Shown here in pieces: positions 34,179 through 45,580 of a DNA stretch of 64,000 nucleotides (position 1 is the first letter of the stretch; each line of letters opens with the position of its first letter). The notes beneath the pieces are model-generated. The model was not told the origin of the DNA, did not search any database, and saw only the letters and a program-made list of their open reading frames with translations. Source of the DNA: Alectoria sarmentosa (lineage: Eukaryota; Ascomycota; Lecanoromycetes; Lecanorales; Parmeliaceae); NCBI GenBank assembly GCA_009733775.1, contig WOGZ01000042.1, positions 105,315 to 169,314 of the forward strand. Direction: 5' to 3'. The position numbers were made by a program, and so were the translations under genes.

Positions 34179-35967
34179 CTACCTTACATCAATCTCCCAC
34201 CCATCCCAATCCGCCGCATCGGTACCGTTCGGCCTCGTTCCTCTTGAGAACCCAACCCTAATCCCAGCAATATCAACCGCACTCTTCACATACCTGACCT
34301 CGGCCCCAAAGCCCTGACTCCACGCCTCATCAAAGTTTCTCTCATCAAACAGCTCAGGTCTGACCTGCTTCATAGCTTTCAACGCTCGCTTGCCCACTTC
34401 GTCAACACTATCGCTATGCCTCAGTCCACCTTCCCCTTTGCCATAAAACCCAGCTTCCCTGAAGCGCGACTTGAGGAAGTCGACAACCTCAGGCGGATAT
34501 AAACCCAGACTCAAGAGATAGACGTTGTAACCGACCAAGCTCCCCCCGCCCCACCAGCTTCCTCCCTCCGTTGCTCGCTTGTACAAGCCTGTCAAGGCGG
34601 CAATAGCGCCCGCGCAGCCAGTCCCGTAATCGCTCATTGGGAAAGGCGGAATGACGGGCTCCTCAAGGTCTAGGAGCTCTGTCCCCTGTGTCCACGCAAC
34701 GCCAGTCACACAATCCGCTATCTGCTGCCAGCCCGGTCTCTGCGACCATTTGGAGGCCTCTGAGTCTGGAGCCTCCTTTGAAGAAGGCGGGAGAGCGCCA
34801 AAGCAGGATTCCGAGATGTAGATGATGCCTTTGTTTCGAGGCCGAATCAGCTCGAGGATCTGGGAGGGCCCGTAACCTAGGCGGTCAAGAGAGCCAGGAC
34901 GGTAGCCGTCGATGATAACATCGGCAGTTTGGACGAGGGATTCGAATATTTGACGCGAGCTTGGGTCGTGGAGATTTAGTTCCGTGGCGTGTTTGCCCAT
35001 GTTGCCGTCAACTTGGAAGAAGGGTACATCACTCAAATGAGGTGCAGTGACCTTCATGACATCCGCTCCATACTCCGCCAGAGTACGCCCAATGACAGGT
35101 CCAGCGATGATCCTACAAAGCTCAAGTACTCTAATGCCAGCTAGTGGCTGTGGCTTGTCATTTGAACTATTTCGAGCTGGGAATGGCACTGGGGGTGTCG
35201 AGATTTCTAGACTCTCGAGAGTCCATGGTGGCAGGTCCACTTTGCTTTGGCCATAATTTGTCTCTTTGAAATCTTCGTACTTGAGACAAGTTACGCCTGC
35301 TTGTCTATGCTGAGCATTCATTTCCTCGAGCTCTGCAATTGAAAAGTTCTTCATTTGGCTTTCAATAAGATTGATACATTCATGATACTCTGTCACATCA
35401 GGTCTGTGACCCTCTAACCCTATCATATTGAGCGATGTCGTGGCTTCGAGCGATCCATGGAGATGGAAATACTCCCCAGGATTTCGAGTTTCGTACAGAT
35501 TGGCTGCGAATCGTCGATACAGGATTGATTGTGCTTTCAGAAGGTCCGTGTCTAAGTATGTAAGCCTTCACTCAGCGAAGGGTTTGGCGGAGCCCACCTT
35601 TCAGCTTTGATTTTACATTCGGATCCCCTTTTGCCATGCCATCTAGTGTCGAAAGATATCCGGCGAAAAGGAAACAAGTGGCTCGCTCTATGCTGATTTT
35701 GATGTCTCTTTTGTCCATTCCAAAGCGCAAATCAGTAATTGCAGCCACAGTGCTAGCTTCAACAGCCTTCAACGCCGTGACTGCTTCGGTCTCCTTCAGA
35801 GGGCAAGGCAAGCCTATGTCATCTCCATGACCTTCAGACTCAAATGAGATCTCCCAAAGATGAGTTCTCACATCTTCAGGGACTAAGCCATCAGCGGTTC
35901 GAAGAAGATCTTGGAGCGCGGAATGGATTCCTTTCTGCAGCGAGTAAGGCTTAACACCGTTCGACAT
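34179..35967 (-). CDS. Class III CoA-transferase (CaiB/BaiF family)
   Basis: Family members move CoA between organic acids via an aspartyl-anhydride intermediate; the substrate here is unknown. Exons 35967-35598 and 35551-34179 on the minus strand join in phase (580 aa) across a 46-nt intron. The CaiB-like domain starts near residue ~235: PLAGIRVLELCRIIAGPVIG, then LAEYGADVMKVTAPHLSD, FQVDGNMGKHATELNL and TADVIIDGYRPGSLDRLGYG. YISESCFG and GYNVYLLSLGLYPPEV follow. The first ~230 residues look like an additional, more diverged helical half, as found in fungal two-part members. No peroxisomal PTS1 (ends EIDVR) and no clear mitochondrial leader. The gene is divergent from the basic CDK-site protein, with a shared 539-bp promoter region. 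Confidence 0.87.
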
Positions 35968-36506
35968 CTCGCCAACAGCCCAGGATTGTCGTGGGGTGAC
36001 ACTTTAATGGCTTTTTTAACGAGCAACGAGTTTGTACGAATCTTTGAAACTCGTCCTATCCCTCTATAAGAACAATGTAAGAATGGTCCGAAGCTGCCGA
36101 CAGCATCTCGTAAGCAAAGACAACAGAAAGAGAGACGCGAGTAGCAAGGTACCTTGCCTCGCCATTGAGCCGTTGGATCACCATGTTGGTCGGCATGACT
36201 AAGATGGTGCCACAGTGCACTATCCGACTGACGACTCCGGGGTTGATGTGGAAAATTTGTTCGCCTCAATGATCGGCATTTTTAACGGCATCAAAACGGG
36301 TTTGCCAAAGTAGATTTCCCGGCTCCCGTAGTGTCTTTGCACTAGCGTTCGAGCTAAGGCGGTCTAGGCGATAATGTAAACAACTCGTCATTTTTCCGAT
36401 AACAACAGTCTCGAACACCATCACACATACCCAAATATTTTACACCACATCACACAAATCTCCCGTAAATTGTTACAAAAGAAGGCGCTTTGATAGCTCG
36501 CTGGCC
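35968..36506. other. Divergent promoter region
   Basis: Shared upstream region of the CoA-transferase gene (minus) and the basic CDK-site-rich protein gene (plus). No recognised element. Confidence 0.5.
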
Positions 36507-38577
36507 ATGGCTACGCCACGGCGACGGTCCTCACGTATCAAGGCCGAAACACCTGTGAGAGAAATCCAATGGCAACTATCTGGACACAGCTTTGCCTCCC
36601 CTCTACACCTGTCTTATGGTCCAGGAATAGGTACTGACCAGGCAGTAGTCTCACTTCAATGCTACGCCCTTAGCAAGCAAGCTATCCTCACTACTAGAGC
36701 GAGACGAGTCTCCTCAAAGCGGCGCCCTACGCTCCCTCAACGCCATTGTCTCCTCCCCTCTCGCCCCTCCTAATACCGCCATGGTGCAAGGCCCTTTCGA
36801 TGTCCAGCCATCGCCAGTCAAAACCCCTCAGACGGCTTCTATACAGCCGTCAATGGAAGAAATGCATCCAAGCAAAGTCCACCAGAGTAGTATCAAGCCA
36901 TCGGCGTCTCGTCAACGCTTCGGCACTATCTTTTCCCGAATGACTGGTTCTCCTTCAAAGCCTGCCGTAACGGCGCTCCCTCCGCAGACACCATCAAAGT
37001 CGAAGGGTTCTATGCCTGACAGAATGACCTCACCTACCTTCGACTTCAGCTTCGAGCGCCCAGAATCGGACCTCAGTGTCGAGGCACAGAAGATCATGGA
37101 CAGTGTGCGAGAAGAAGCTGCGAAGATCAAAGCACAGATGATAGAAGAGCGAAGCAAACAAGAACACAAAGATGGCGAGGCTGACCAGCTTTACGGTGTT
37201 GGTGGACGGAAGATTGCAAAGCCCAAGGGCAAGTCTGGACGATACAGTGATGTTCACAAGCAAGAGTTCAAAAAAATGGACTCCATCGCTGGACATGCAT
37301 CAATCTGGAAGAACAAGGTCGAGGCCAATGCATCTTCGTTGAAGCGAAGCCCATCAAAGGCAGAGCTGGATGAGCCTCTCGGGAAACTCCCTCGATCGAA
37401 ATCATTCAAATCATTCGGTCACCAGCATTCAAATGATCGACTTGACAACACCTCGCCGAGCAAGCGTGCCAAGCAGAGCCGCTACGACGATACATCCTCA
37501 GCAAGACCAGTCTCACGAGACACCAACCCAGAGCTAGAGAGTGCACAGACGACATCTGCAAAGGCACGACCTCAGTCCGCCTTGCCAAGCGCCGTCACCA
37601 CTCCTACAAAGGCTTCTTTGGCTCGCTCGGTCAGTGTAAAGTCAATGAAGACCTCTATGATTCCATCATTGAGTAGATCTGCTTCCACGAAGACGCTTGG
37701 AAGCTCAGTGGCGCCAAAGACTGAAGGAAACAAGTACCTCTCTTCGCTTTCACGCTTTGGCAGCATGAAGTCAATTCTACATCGCTCCCAGCCAAAATTC
37801 TCCAATGATCCTGCAAAAGTTGCAGCAGGCACTCACCTGCCACTCCCTCAAGGCAAGATGGATCTTGAGAAAGAGTTACCTAAGCTCCCCGGTACCCCGT
37901 CGGATGGTCTGCATCGATCCTCCACCATGAAGCGAGTAGGCTTTACGCCAAGCACCAAATCTCAGCACGACCTAGCAGCTATCTCGCCCTCTCCATCCAA
38001 GATCCCAACGCCACATCCACAGCATCAATCGCAATCATCTGACGACACCTCCAAATTGTCCGATCTAATCACGTATCCGGATCTAGGCAACTCCCCTAAC
38101 ATCACCACCCGCACGAAGATCCCTAAAGCATCTGCGCCTGGCGACTTCACTTTCCGCTCCGAGAAAACCATGGACTTCAACACCGCATCACCCAACATTT
38201 TCACAAGCCCAGGAAGTACGATCCGTCACGTCCGTCCAAGCGGCATCTCGACACCTCTACCTGCCTTCAAGAGACGTCCTTCCATTCCGCATGGCATGTC
38301 AAACAAGAAGCGACGTCGTGTCGAATCCGATACTGAAGCTGAAGACGAAGAAAATGTCGATCCTACGGTAGTGGATGAAGTTGATGACAATCAACCAAAA
38401 GCCAAAAAGCAGCGTATGAACAGATCGCTGGAGAAGACAGCGGATGCTTCCTCCCCACTGAAGAGACGTGCAGCTGGGAGCAAAATCCCAAAGCTTGGTG
38501 GTGCTAAAGAGAAGGGCAGGATGGGTATCAGTTTGGGCAGATTGAATATGCTTGCGAGGCCCAAGGAGAGGCACTAG
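36507..38577 (+). CDS. Large basic, disordered protein rich in CDK-type sites, unknown function
   Basis: No named domain recognised. Exons 36507-36554 and 36649-38577 join in phase across a 94-nt intron (GTGAGA donor, GTAG acceptor). This restores an N-terminus that begins ATPRRRSSRIK and leads into a helical ASKLSSLLERDE segment (658 aa). The protein is mostly Ser/Thr/Pro/Lys-rich. It carries at least seven S/T-P-x-K/R motifs (TPRR, SPVK, TPSK, several SPSK, TPTK), a helical coiled-coil-like region AQKIMDSVREEAAKIKAQMIEERSK, and a bipartite-like nuclear signal KKRRRVESDTEAEDEE near the C-terminus. It ends in a compact basic block ISLGRLNMLARPKERH. These traits suggest a nuclear or spindle-associated, cell-cycle-phosphorylated protein, but that is inference only. 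Confidence 0.8.
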
Positions 38578-40626
38578 ATTTTGAAGAAGCGCACCTTGAT
38601 GTGCCGGACTTCGAGACGAGTTTGGGGAACGATGCGAGCGGCCTTTTAATGAGAATGATACGATACGCTGACGCATGGACGAAAAACGCGGTCGACACGA
38701 TGAATTAAAAAAGGCTTCTTTTCTGCTGCTGTGTTTAATGGAACTGTGTATTTCTCCAGGCGCACTCTCAGGCGCATTCCTGACAGAATAAGGTGATCGA
38801 TGTGTACGATCAGTCACGTAGATAGGTCCGAATCAGTGTGATACATTTGCAAATATCTGTGACAAGTCACAAACCGCTCGGTGTCAATGAAAGCCCAATT
38901 CCACCTGCATCAGATGCTGATAAAGCTGTCATTCGCTTACAAGGACCAAGCACGGTCTGGCATGGTATGCTGCAAATGCTTTCCAATTTCGCCATTCAAA
39001 CCAAGAATACTAAGCCAGAACGAGTCTAGCAATAGCATTGCTGCTTTCTAATGAGTTGCAGATACAGAACATAACACGAGTATTGCTCGATCTCAAGATA
39101 CGCGACGCAGCGGTGTCTACAGCAAGCGGGAAAATGCGCAAGCACGAGCGACACATGATGCTGACCCTTTCCCCAAGTTCTGCAAGGCAAATATCCCATG
39201 ATCGTAGGCGAGGAAATGGTTGGTCTATGCAAGACTGGAACGTGTCGTCTGGAGAAGATGCCAAGACCACACCAAGAAGCCCTTGAAGCCTTTCGCCTAT
39301 TTAGCGTATTCAGGTCGGCAGGGACTTTTTCGCAATGATATTAAGTAGTAGCCTATCAGAAGCCATCTTTCGTAACCCACTCACTCTATGAACAGACTTG
39401 ACAGGTTGATAATGCTTTTGCGATTCATGTTTTATGCCGATCTTCTGCAATAACGATGTTTCCAGGCCTGCCCATAAGGTGCCTAGCGCGTCTAGTGCGG
39501 TAATCTATTGCCGGGCGCAAAGACAAGGTTGCCCTTGAAACCAGACGAAGGGATCGTCGGTTCTACAGGTGCCAGCTCTGACTCTATTTCAGTATCTATC
39601 GCTGCATATTTTGTCGAGAAACGCGGCAACGCTGATCCCACATGCGAACCTCGCCATCATGAGTTGGTGTCTCTGCTAAGCTCTGTGCTCGACGTTGCAA
39701 GTCTGCGCGAGAGCCCAATGATACAACAGGGATCAGCAGGGTCGCTAGGATTGGGATGAGAGCGCTGAACTGAGGGGTCCAAGGACGATTAGGTAAAGCG
39801 GTGTGCAACTTTTGTACACCTATCGTACAAATCTTGGAGTTCTGATCCCTGCTCACAACATCCGATTGGTGAATGAAGTGAAACATCGATCTCAACTATA
39901 GCGCTCACTCACAATTACAATATTTGCACTCGCGGAAACCACTACAAGTCGTCGCAAGGGAACGGGGGGTGCTCAATCCCTTTCTTGGCTCCTTCCTTAG
40001 CGTCGGCCACTTGATCCTCCACGTCCGACCGAGGCGAAGAGCATTCTCGTATGACATGACGCGGCACGGTGCGATCATAAGTACTGTAGACTTAAATTTA
40101 CGTCTTGCATTCGACACGCACCCTAGAGATCCCAGCGATGGGAGTCATGAGCTTGCGCTCATCGAGGCACTTGCCGCGAATACTCCTCCTGCGAGGCTGA
40201 TAAAGTACTTATGTTGTATGCTCAGCACGCATGCATGATGCAGCCTTCGCCGAGACCGTGGCCCCACTTTTGCCAAGGAACCCCACCATACTTTATTGTT
40301 GCATGATGCCTATAAATATGCATCCTGTCAGCATACCGCATGCTTACCTTAGGTTACTTATAGTACTCTTCACAGCCTGATCGGGCTCCTGATCGGAGGT
40401 GGCTAAGCACAGCTGCATCAGCTATGTCCCGTTATTTGGAGTGCTCCTTCGCCATGCCCTTACGGCTTCCGCAATTGCAGGTCAAGGATGGCCTCGCTCT
40501 CGATGCTCTAGCGCGAGAGCCTTTGTTGTCAAGAGGAGTATTTCGAAGCCGAAGGCACCACTTCCCACTCATGCCATCTTCAAATACTCATCTTGGCCAA
40601 AACCTCCTTCCACACCCAAGTTGAGA
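38578..40626. other. 2-kb intergenic region
   Basis: No convincing gene. Short open frames at 39508-39759 and 39924-40238 lack family-like sequence or splice structure. A TATAAATA box at 40311 lies 310 bp before the receptor-like gene's ATG and could be its promoter if the 5' UTR is long or spliced. Confidence 0.5.
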
Positions 40627-41898
40627 ATGGCCACCCAAACTCAGCCGAGTGTCGACCTTAGCGAGAACCGCGGTAGCCATATACTTGCATCCGTGACTAC
40701 GGTCCTCGTACTTGCCATCATCTCAACCGGGTTACGCCTTATTGCCAGACGTATCCAGAAGACCAAGTACAATGCTTCAGACTATGCTGTCGTTGTTGCC
40801 CTCGTTTGTGGCATCTGCGACGGTGCTATCAGCTTCACTGGTCTGTTTCTCTCAGAAACCTTTTCGGGCGATGCTTACCATCATCAAGGAATACATTATG
40901 GATTCGGACGACATGTGCAGACCGTGAGCAAACCAGATCTAGAGATATTCTTCAAGGCAAGTAACACTGGCTATAAAGCTGCGTGGCTGGCTAATGAAAT
41001 ATAGCTCTTCTTCGCAGCCGAGATCTTCTACATCCTTGCTATCACCTTCGCCAAATTCTCCGTCCTCCTGCTCTACTGCTCCATTTTCCCTGGTAAGCGC
41101 TTTGCGCTGTACGCCAAATGCCTCGCCGCCGTCGTCCTGGTTTGGGCAACAGTCAACATTTTCGGAATTATATTTAGCTGCGTGCCAGTGCAAGGCTTCT
41201 GGGATTTGAAGGTTAAGGTGCATTCCACCTGCATCAATTCAACCAAGTTCTTTATCGGCAATGCTATTCCTAACATCTTCACTGACGCGGCTATCTTGCT
41301 TCTGCCGATGCGCAAGATCTGGGACTTGCATACGTCTGCGAAGCGCAAAATCGTAGTTTCGGGCATATTCCTCATGGGTGGCTTGTTAGCATACTCCCCC
41401 AACATTAGCTTCCCTCGTTGACCGCTTTCAGCGTGATTGTGGCGAGTATCCTTCGTCTCGCATTCCTGCTCAACGAGAACCTCGCCGATCCGACGTGTAA
41501 GCCTTCCCACTAAAGTGATTCGTCTCTCACCACTGACAATTAGTACAGATGGGCTAGTCAATATGTTTACGTGGTCAAACATCGAGGTGGACGTCGCCGT
41601 GCTCAGTGCGAGTTTGCCTACTCTGCGGCCCGTGTTCCAAAAAATGTGGCCTTCACACTTGATGACCATGTATGGTCGAGCATTAGGTAAAGGCTCAGGG
41701 AGATCAGAAAGACCTGATGTCGCCTTTGCCATGCCCAACATGGACCGTTCGGCAAGAAAGAATTTTCAGTCGCTCGATGATGGGAATGGCTACTCTGTGA
41801 CGTCCGTTGCGGCCCAAGGAGACCTGGAGCAAGGAGACGAACGTTTTGACGGTATCCGCATCAAGCGTGAGGTAGTGCACGAGCTCGAAGATAAGTAG
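40627..41898 (+). CDS. PTH11-like seven-helix membrane protein (fungal rhodopsin-type domain)
   Basis: A plasma-membrane protein of the large fungal 'rhodopsin domain' family that includes PTH11-related receptors; the ligand is unknown. Exons 40627-40956, 41005-41384, 41432-41496 and 41549-41898 join in phase to 374 aa. The first intron is GC-AG with the classic GCAAGT donor. The family layout is clear: TM1 ILASVTTVLVLAIIS, LRLIARRIQKTKYNASDY after TM1, then GIHYGFGRHVQ and an ITFAKFSVLLLYCSIFP helix. SCVPVQGFWD, DAAILLLPMRKIWDL, IVVSGIFLMGG and TWSNIEVDVAVLSASLPTLRPV complete it, giving seven hydrophobic spans with a cytosolic C-tail. No CFEM domain is present at the N-terminus. Transcription probably depends on its own promoter; no linked pathway genes are seen. 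Confidence 0.87.
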
Positions 41899-43075
41899 AG
41901 TAGCCTAGAGATGTTGTACCAGTATATAGGAAAGGGGGAGGGTGCAAGCTCTCAAGAGGGCAACAGTTCAATGATGCACAAAAGGCATACGCCCACTCGC
42001 CGCGTCTCTGATGAAAGCATGTACAACGATGATGTGATCGGCGGTAACACTATGCTCAGGCCCCAGGCGACTTACAGGAGAACGGTGTCGATCTACTCAA
42101 AAGTGGTCGGGCGTAATGAGGGCTAGACAAGAGAAATGCTACTCAAGGAGACGTCTAACCCGGCTTTATGGCCTCGTGACTACATTTTCTTCTCATTCAT
42201 CAATTCGAAATTACCGCAGAACGCTTCACTCATACGATCTTGCACCCTGGCATCCACCTCGCCGCCATCATCCATTCCAAAAATGGCCGCCTTAAATACC
42301 ATCTCCACGCGCAACATCCCAACTACTTCATTCTTACGGGTCTTCCTCGTAACCAGATCTAAACAATGGCAAAGAAGATAAATCCCGTAAACCTGGATGT
42401 GTAAAATCTATTTATTGCGATGAAAAGCAGCTTCTGATGCGCTGTCAAGGCCTTTCTTTGCCTGAGGCATGGGAGACTTTGATGCAAGTGACAGCTAGCA
42501 AGACAGGAGAACGGCACCCTCAATCATGGTAGAAATGAGAACATATCAGGCAGTGAGATCATCAATATTTGGGGGGGTGCAATCGCCCTCCTTGGACTTA
42601 CCCTCTCGCGCGAGAGTAAGGCGGCGATCATCTCAAGCTTGGAAATGTGCCTCTGAGACCCCAGCTCAGTCCGCTCATCACCTTTCCAGGGGATGAAGTT
42701 CACCCCTTCAAGCGATTTCGTCCGGCCTAGGTTTAAATCTTAAAAAGGGCCTCAATGTGGAATACAAAGGGACGTGCTATACACAAGGAATCACCTGTGC
42801 CCTCCTACTCCCCTACAACCTAGCATACCACGAACCTCGCCTATATCAGCCTCGTCTGTTGCCCCATCGCAGCTAAATTTGATGATACACTCATTTCTAT
42901 GGAAACGGATGCCGAGACTAAGCATAACGTGGGCATGGACCTGTACCACTCAGCTCAAGTAAATGAGCACATTTGAGCTGTGGTCCAAAATAAGTTCTGG
43001 GAAAGTACTCATAAATTCACATTTCCTATCCCTAAAAGCTTTCTCATCCCCCCAACGCTCGTCGAGACACCCAGC
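41899..43075. other. 1.2-kb intergenic region
   Basis: Between the receptor-like gene and the RNase H gene. Short open frames only. An upstream exon of the RNase H gene could lie here but none is clear. Confidence 0.45.
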
Positions 43076-44518
43076 ATGACTGATACCTCTATCGATTCTC
43101 TTCCGCGCCATCTGCCTCACCAAGCTCACGAAACTCCTTTTCAGCCCCGTGAAATGTCCCAACCCTCAATAAGACCCATCGACTCGATGCAACAGCATGG
43201 ATCGCACCAACTGGGAAGGAAGGGCCGGAAGCGTTCTGCTGATGCTATGGGGACCATAGAACTACCGGCTGCCAAAAGAATCAGAATCGAGGAAGCTCAT
43301 GATCAGAATCGTGGTGGAATGGAAAAGACGTTGACGCGATTACTGTTGGAGCTTGAAAACCGTCGACCGCAACTCGAAACGGTCCAAAATACCGTTGAAC
43401 ATAATGACAAGGGCCAACTTACCCTACTAGATCATCCTGAGGAGGGAGTGCGCGGAGTCCAACCTAAAAAGCAGTACTGCTCTCTTGCGGCTGAGGTGCC
43501 AATCCACGAACGCCAGGATCAGGACCAATGCGACCACCTAGAGGCACCGATCCGGTCATCATCCACACACGCACCCTCCTTCGTCGAATTTGTCTTCTCC
43601 ACATCCCCTCCTTCCGTGTCTGTCTATCCCTCTTATCTCTCTCCAATTCTAACTCCAATCTCCTATGCCCAAACCAAAAGGGAACGTGCCGCCAAAAGGA
43701 CCGCACGCCGACTCGCGAAACGGCTCTCCCGCCTGACTCCATTGGGGCTAGTCGCCCTTACGCAGAAACGACTCATGAAGGAACGTGAGACCACCCTCAT
43801 CAAAGAAGCGTGCATGAAGCATGAGATGAAGAGAGCGAAGAGAGCAGCTATATCTCCAGAGATATTCCAAACCATTGATATCCACGACGATGGTGATGAG
43901 GACAATGCGGGCGACCAAATTATCATTACGCAAGACAGTGGAGTAGGCGCAGAGACCAAGGCTTTCGCCGGCGTGATAACGATCCAAGACCGACTCAGCG
44001 CTATGAGCCAAGCTCTTTCCGAACACGCCAAGGATGGAACGCTGCGAAAAGAACCAGGGCGCCACTCATTCTACGTCGACGCAGCTGTATCGTCCGAGTA
44101 TGGAATATCAGGCATCGCAGTGGTACACAAAACGCATCGGCGGTATTGGGCCTCGCCCTGGACCGCCAAAGGATACCGCGTACGCGAAACGCTAGATCAA
44201 GAAGACGCCGAAGCATGGGCCATCTGGCAAGCACTGGAGGTCACTTTAGAGAAGGTTCATGCCGACCGAGCAAACGCGAAGCCACAGGATCCTTGCTCTG
44301 TCGTGGTATTGTACTCCGACTGTGCATGGGCGCTGCAGAAGATTGGGAATAGTAGGTCTGGTGGGGGAAAGGTGGTACAGAAGATAATCGCTCAATCAAA
44401 GGAGCTCCAACGATTAGGGGTGGATGTACACCTTCATTGGGTTCCAGGACACAAAAAGATACCTGGCAATGAGCTGGCAGATCTGGTGGCAAAACAGGCT
44501 CGGCGGCCTGTCAAGTAG
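43076..44518 (+). CDS. RNase H-domain protein with long basic N-terminal region
   Basis: The C-terminal ~150 residues form a type 1 RNase H domain. All four expected acidic residues are visible: Asp in HSFYVDAAVSS (~335), Glu in DQEDAEAWAIWQAL (~379), Asp in VVLYSDCAWALQ (~415) and Asp in IPGNELADLVAK (~469). The family signature HLHWVPGHKKIPGNE is also present, so the fold and chemistry look intact. The preceding ~320 residues are basic and unlike reverse transcriptase: a GRKGRKRSADAMG/AAKRIRIEE nuclear-signal-like segment, then an Arg/Lys-rich helix (RERAAKRTARRLAKRLSRL) and an acidic patch. The ATG at 43076 starts 480 aa in one exon. The frame is open a little further upstream but has no ATG. 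The WVPGH-type RNase H resembles that of LINE-type retroelements, but no RT, endonuclease or gag zinc knuckle is present. Confidence 0.78.
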   Translation: MTDTSIDSLPRHLPHQAHETPFQPREMSQPSIRPIDSMQQHGSHQLGRKGRKRSADAMGTIELPAAKRIRIEEAHDQNRGGMEKTLTRLLLELENRRPQLETVQNTVEHNDKGQLTLLDHPEEGVRGVQPKKQYCSLAAEVPIHERQDQDQCDHLEAPIRSSSTHAPSFVEFVFSTSPPSVSVYPSYLSPILTPISYAQTKRERAAKRTARRLAKRLSRLTPLGLVALTQKRLMKERETTLIKEACMKHEMKRAKRAAISPEIFQTIDIHDDGDEDNAGDQIIITQDSGVGAETKAFAGVITIQDRLSAMSQALSEHAKDGTLRKEPGRHSFYVDAAVSSEYGISGIAVVHKTHRRYWASPWTAKGYRVRETLDQEDAEAWAIWQALEVTLEKVHADRANAKPQDPCSVVVLYSDCAWALQKIGNSRSGGGKVVQKIIAQSKELQRLGVDVHLHWVPGHKKIPGNELADLVAKQARRPVK

Positions 44519-44900
44519 GACTGCGTCCTTTGGCCCTCACGATAAAAAGAACGTTCATGCAGCGCATGTGGAGAGATGAACAATGAGATAAGGCAGTGTC
44601 AATTACTACCTAGCTAAGCTGGACTGACGCTGAAAAGCTTCTGCCAAAGCTCGACTACTCAAACAAGTCCACCGGATGAGAGACACATTGTGCCAGGCCT
44701 GGACCTGCGGTGGCGTCTAAGATAGGACGCTCCACTACCAAATGTTAGCAGCACGATCAATGGGCTTGCGTTTTAAGACAAATACCTTGAACACAGGATG
44801 GATCCAATGGTAGTATTGGCATAATGGAATGATGAAGGACGACCATACCAGCGATTGCCGATGTCGGCCTTAAGTGCACCGAGGCTTTTTGAGCCAGAAG
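44519..44900. other. Start of gene desert
   Basis: 3' flank of the RNase H gene. No gene recognised. Confidence 0.5.
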
Positions 44901-45113
44901 AGGCATCTAGGAAAGCAGTCCGTAAAAAAAAGGGGAGGTCAGCTTGCCATCGCTGAGTAGTAAAGAATCACATCTTTCGGAAACCACACGGGAACCTAGA
45001 CAAGTGCCACTTTTCCGCTTTGTATGAGAATCGAACTCAACATCCCTCGCTAGCTGCACGAAAGGAACTCAAACCAAACTCCAGGTTCAAAGAAAGCACT
45101 GCCACCCTACCTT
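44901..45113. repeat. Direct repeat copy 1 (~212 bp) with tRNA T-loop-like motif
   Basis: Runs from AGGCATCTAG to ACCCTACCTT and matches the second copy almost throughout, with scattered substitutions. On the minus strand, 45038-45026 reads GAGTTCGATTCTC, close to the tRNA T-arm/box B consensus, but I could not build acceptor or D arms. It could be a tRNA-derived SINE-like or tRNA relic unit. Confidence 0.8.
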
Positions 45114-45177
45114 GGTACCCTTATTCGCCCATCGCTGTTGATGTGAAGCGTCTCAAAGTGTCGTCGAGCTTGAAAGA
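45114..45177. other. Spacer between the two repeat copies
   Basis: 64 bp. It includes CCATCGCTG, which also follows copy 2, so the duplicated unit may be slightly longer than marked. Confidence 0.5.
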
Positions 45178-45389
45178 AGGCATCTAGAATGGAAGTCCGT
45201 AAAAGAAAGGGCGGTCAGCTTGCCATCGCTGAGTAGTAAAGAATCACACCTTTCGGAAACCACACGGGAACCTAGACAAATGCCACTTTTCCGCTTTGTA
45301 TGAGAATCGAACTCAACATCCTTCGCTAGCTGCACGAAAGGAATTCAACCCAGACTCCAGGTTCAAAGAAAGCACTGCCACCCTACCTT
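45178..45389. repeat. Direct repeat copy 2 (~212 bp) with tRNA T-loop-like motif
   Basis: Second copy, same orientation. The box B-like motif is identical (minus strand 45314-45302). Differences from copy 1 are mostly single transitions (AAGTGCC/AAATGCC, CCCTCGC/CCTTCGC, GGAACTC/GGAATTC), as expected for an ageing duplication. Confidence 0.8.
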
Positions 45390-45580
45390 AATTTCCCAAC
45401 CATCGCTGACAGTTTCCAATGAGGTCTGACAAGGATTGATGCATGGATTACCTAGCCACTACCAGTCAGAGTAGTTCAACAGCTTCCAGGTTACAACTTA
45501 CCATAGGGAAAAGCTCGACGATGTGAGGCTGCTTCGAGCACTAGCCGATCAGTCTTGAGCTAGCAAGCTGCTAGAGGGGA

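Noticed and set aside
45002..45113. Candidate tRNA gene on the minus strand
   Set aside because: Only a T-arm-like motif fits. Box A, acceptor pairing and D arm do not, so it is recorded as a repeat with a T-loop-like motif.
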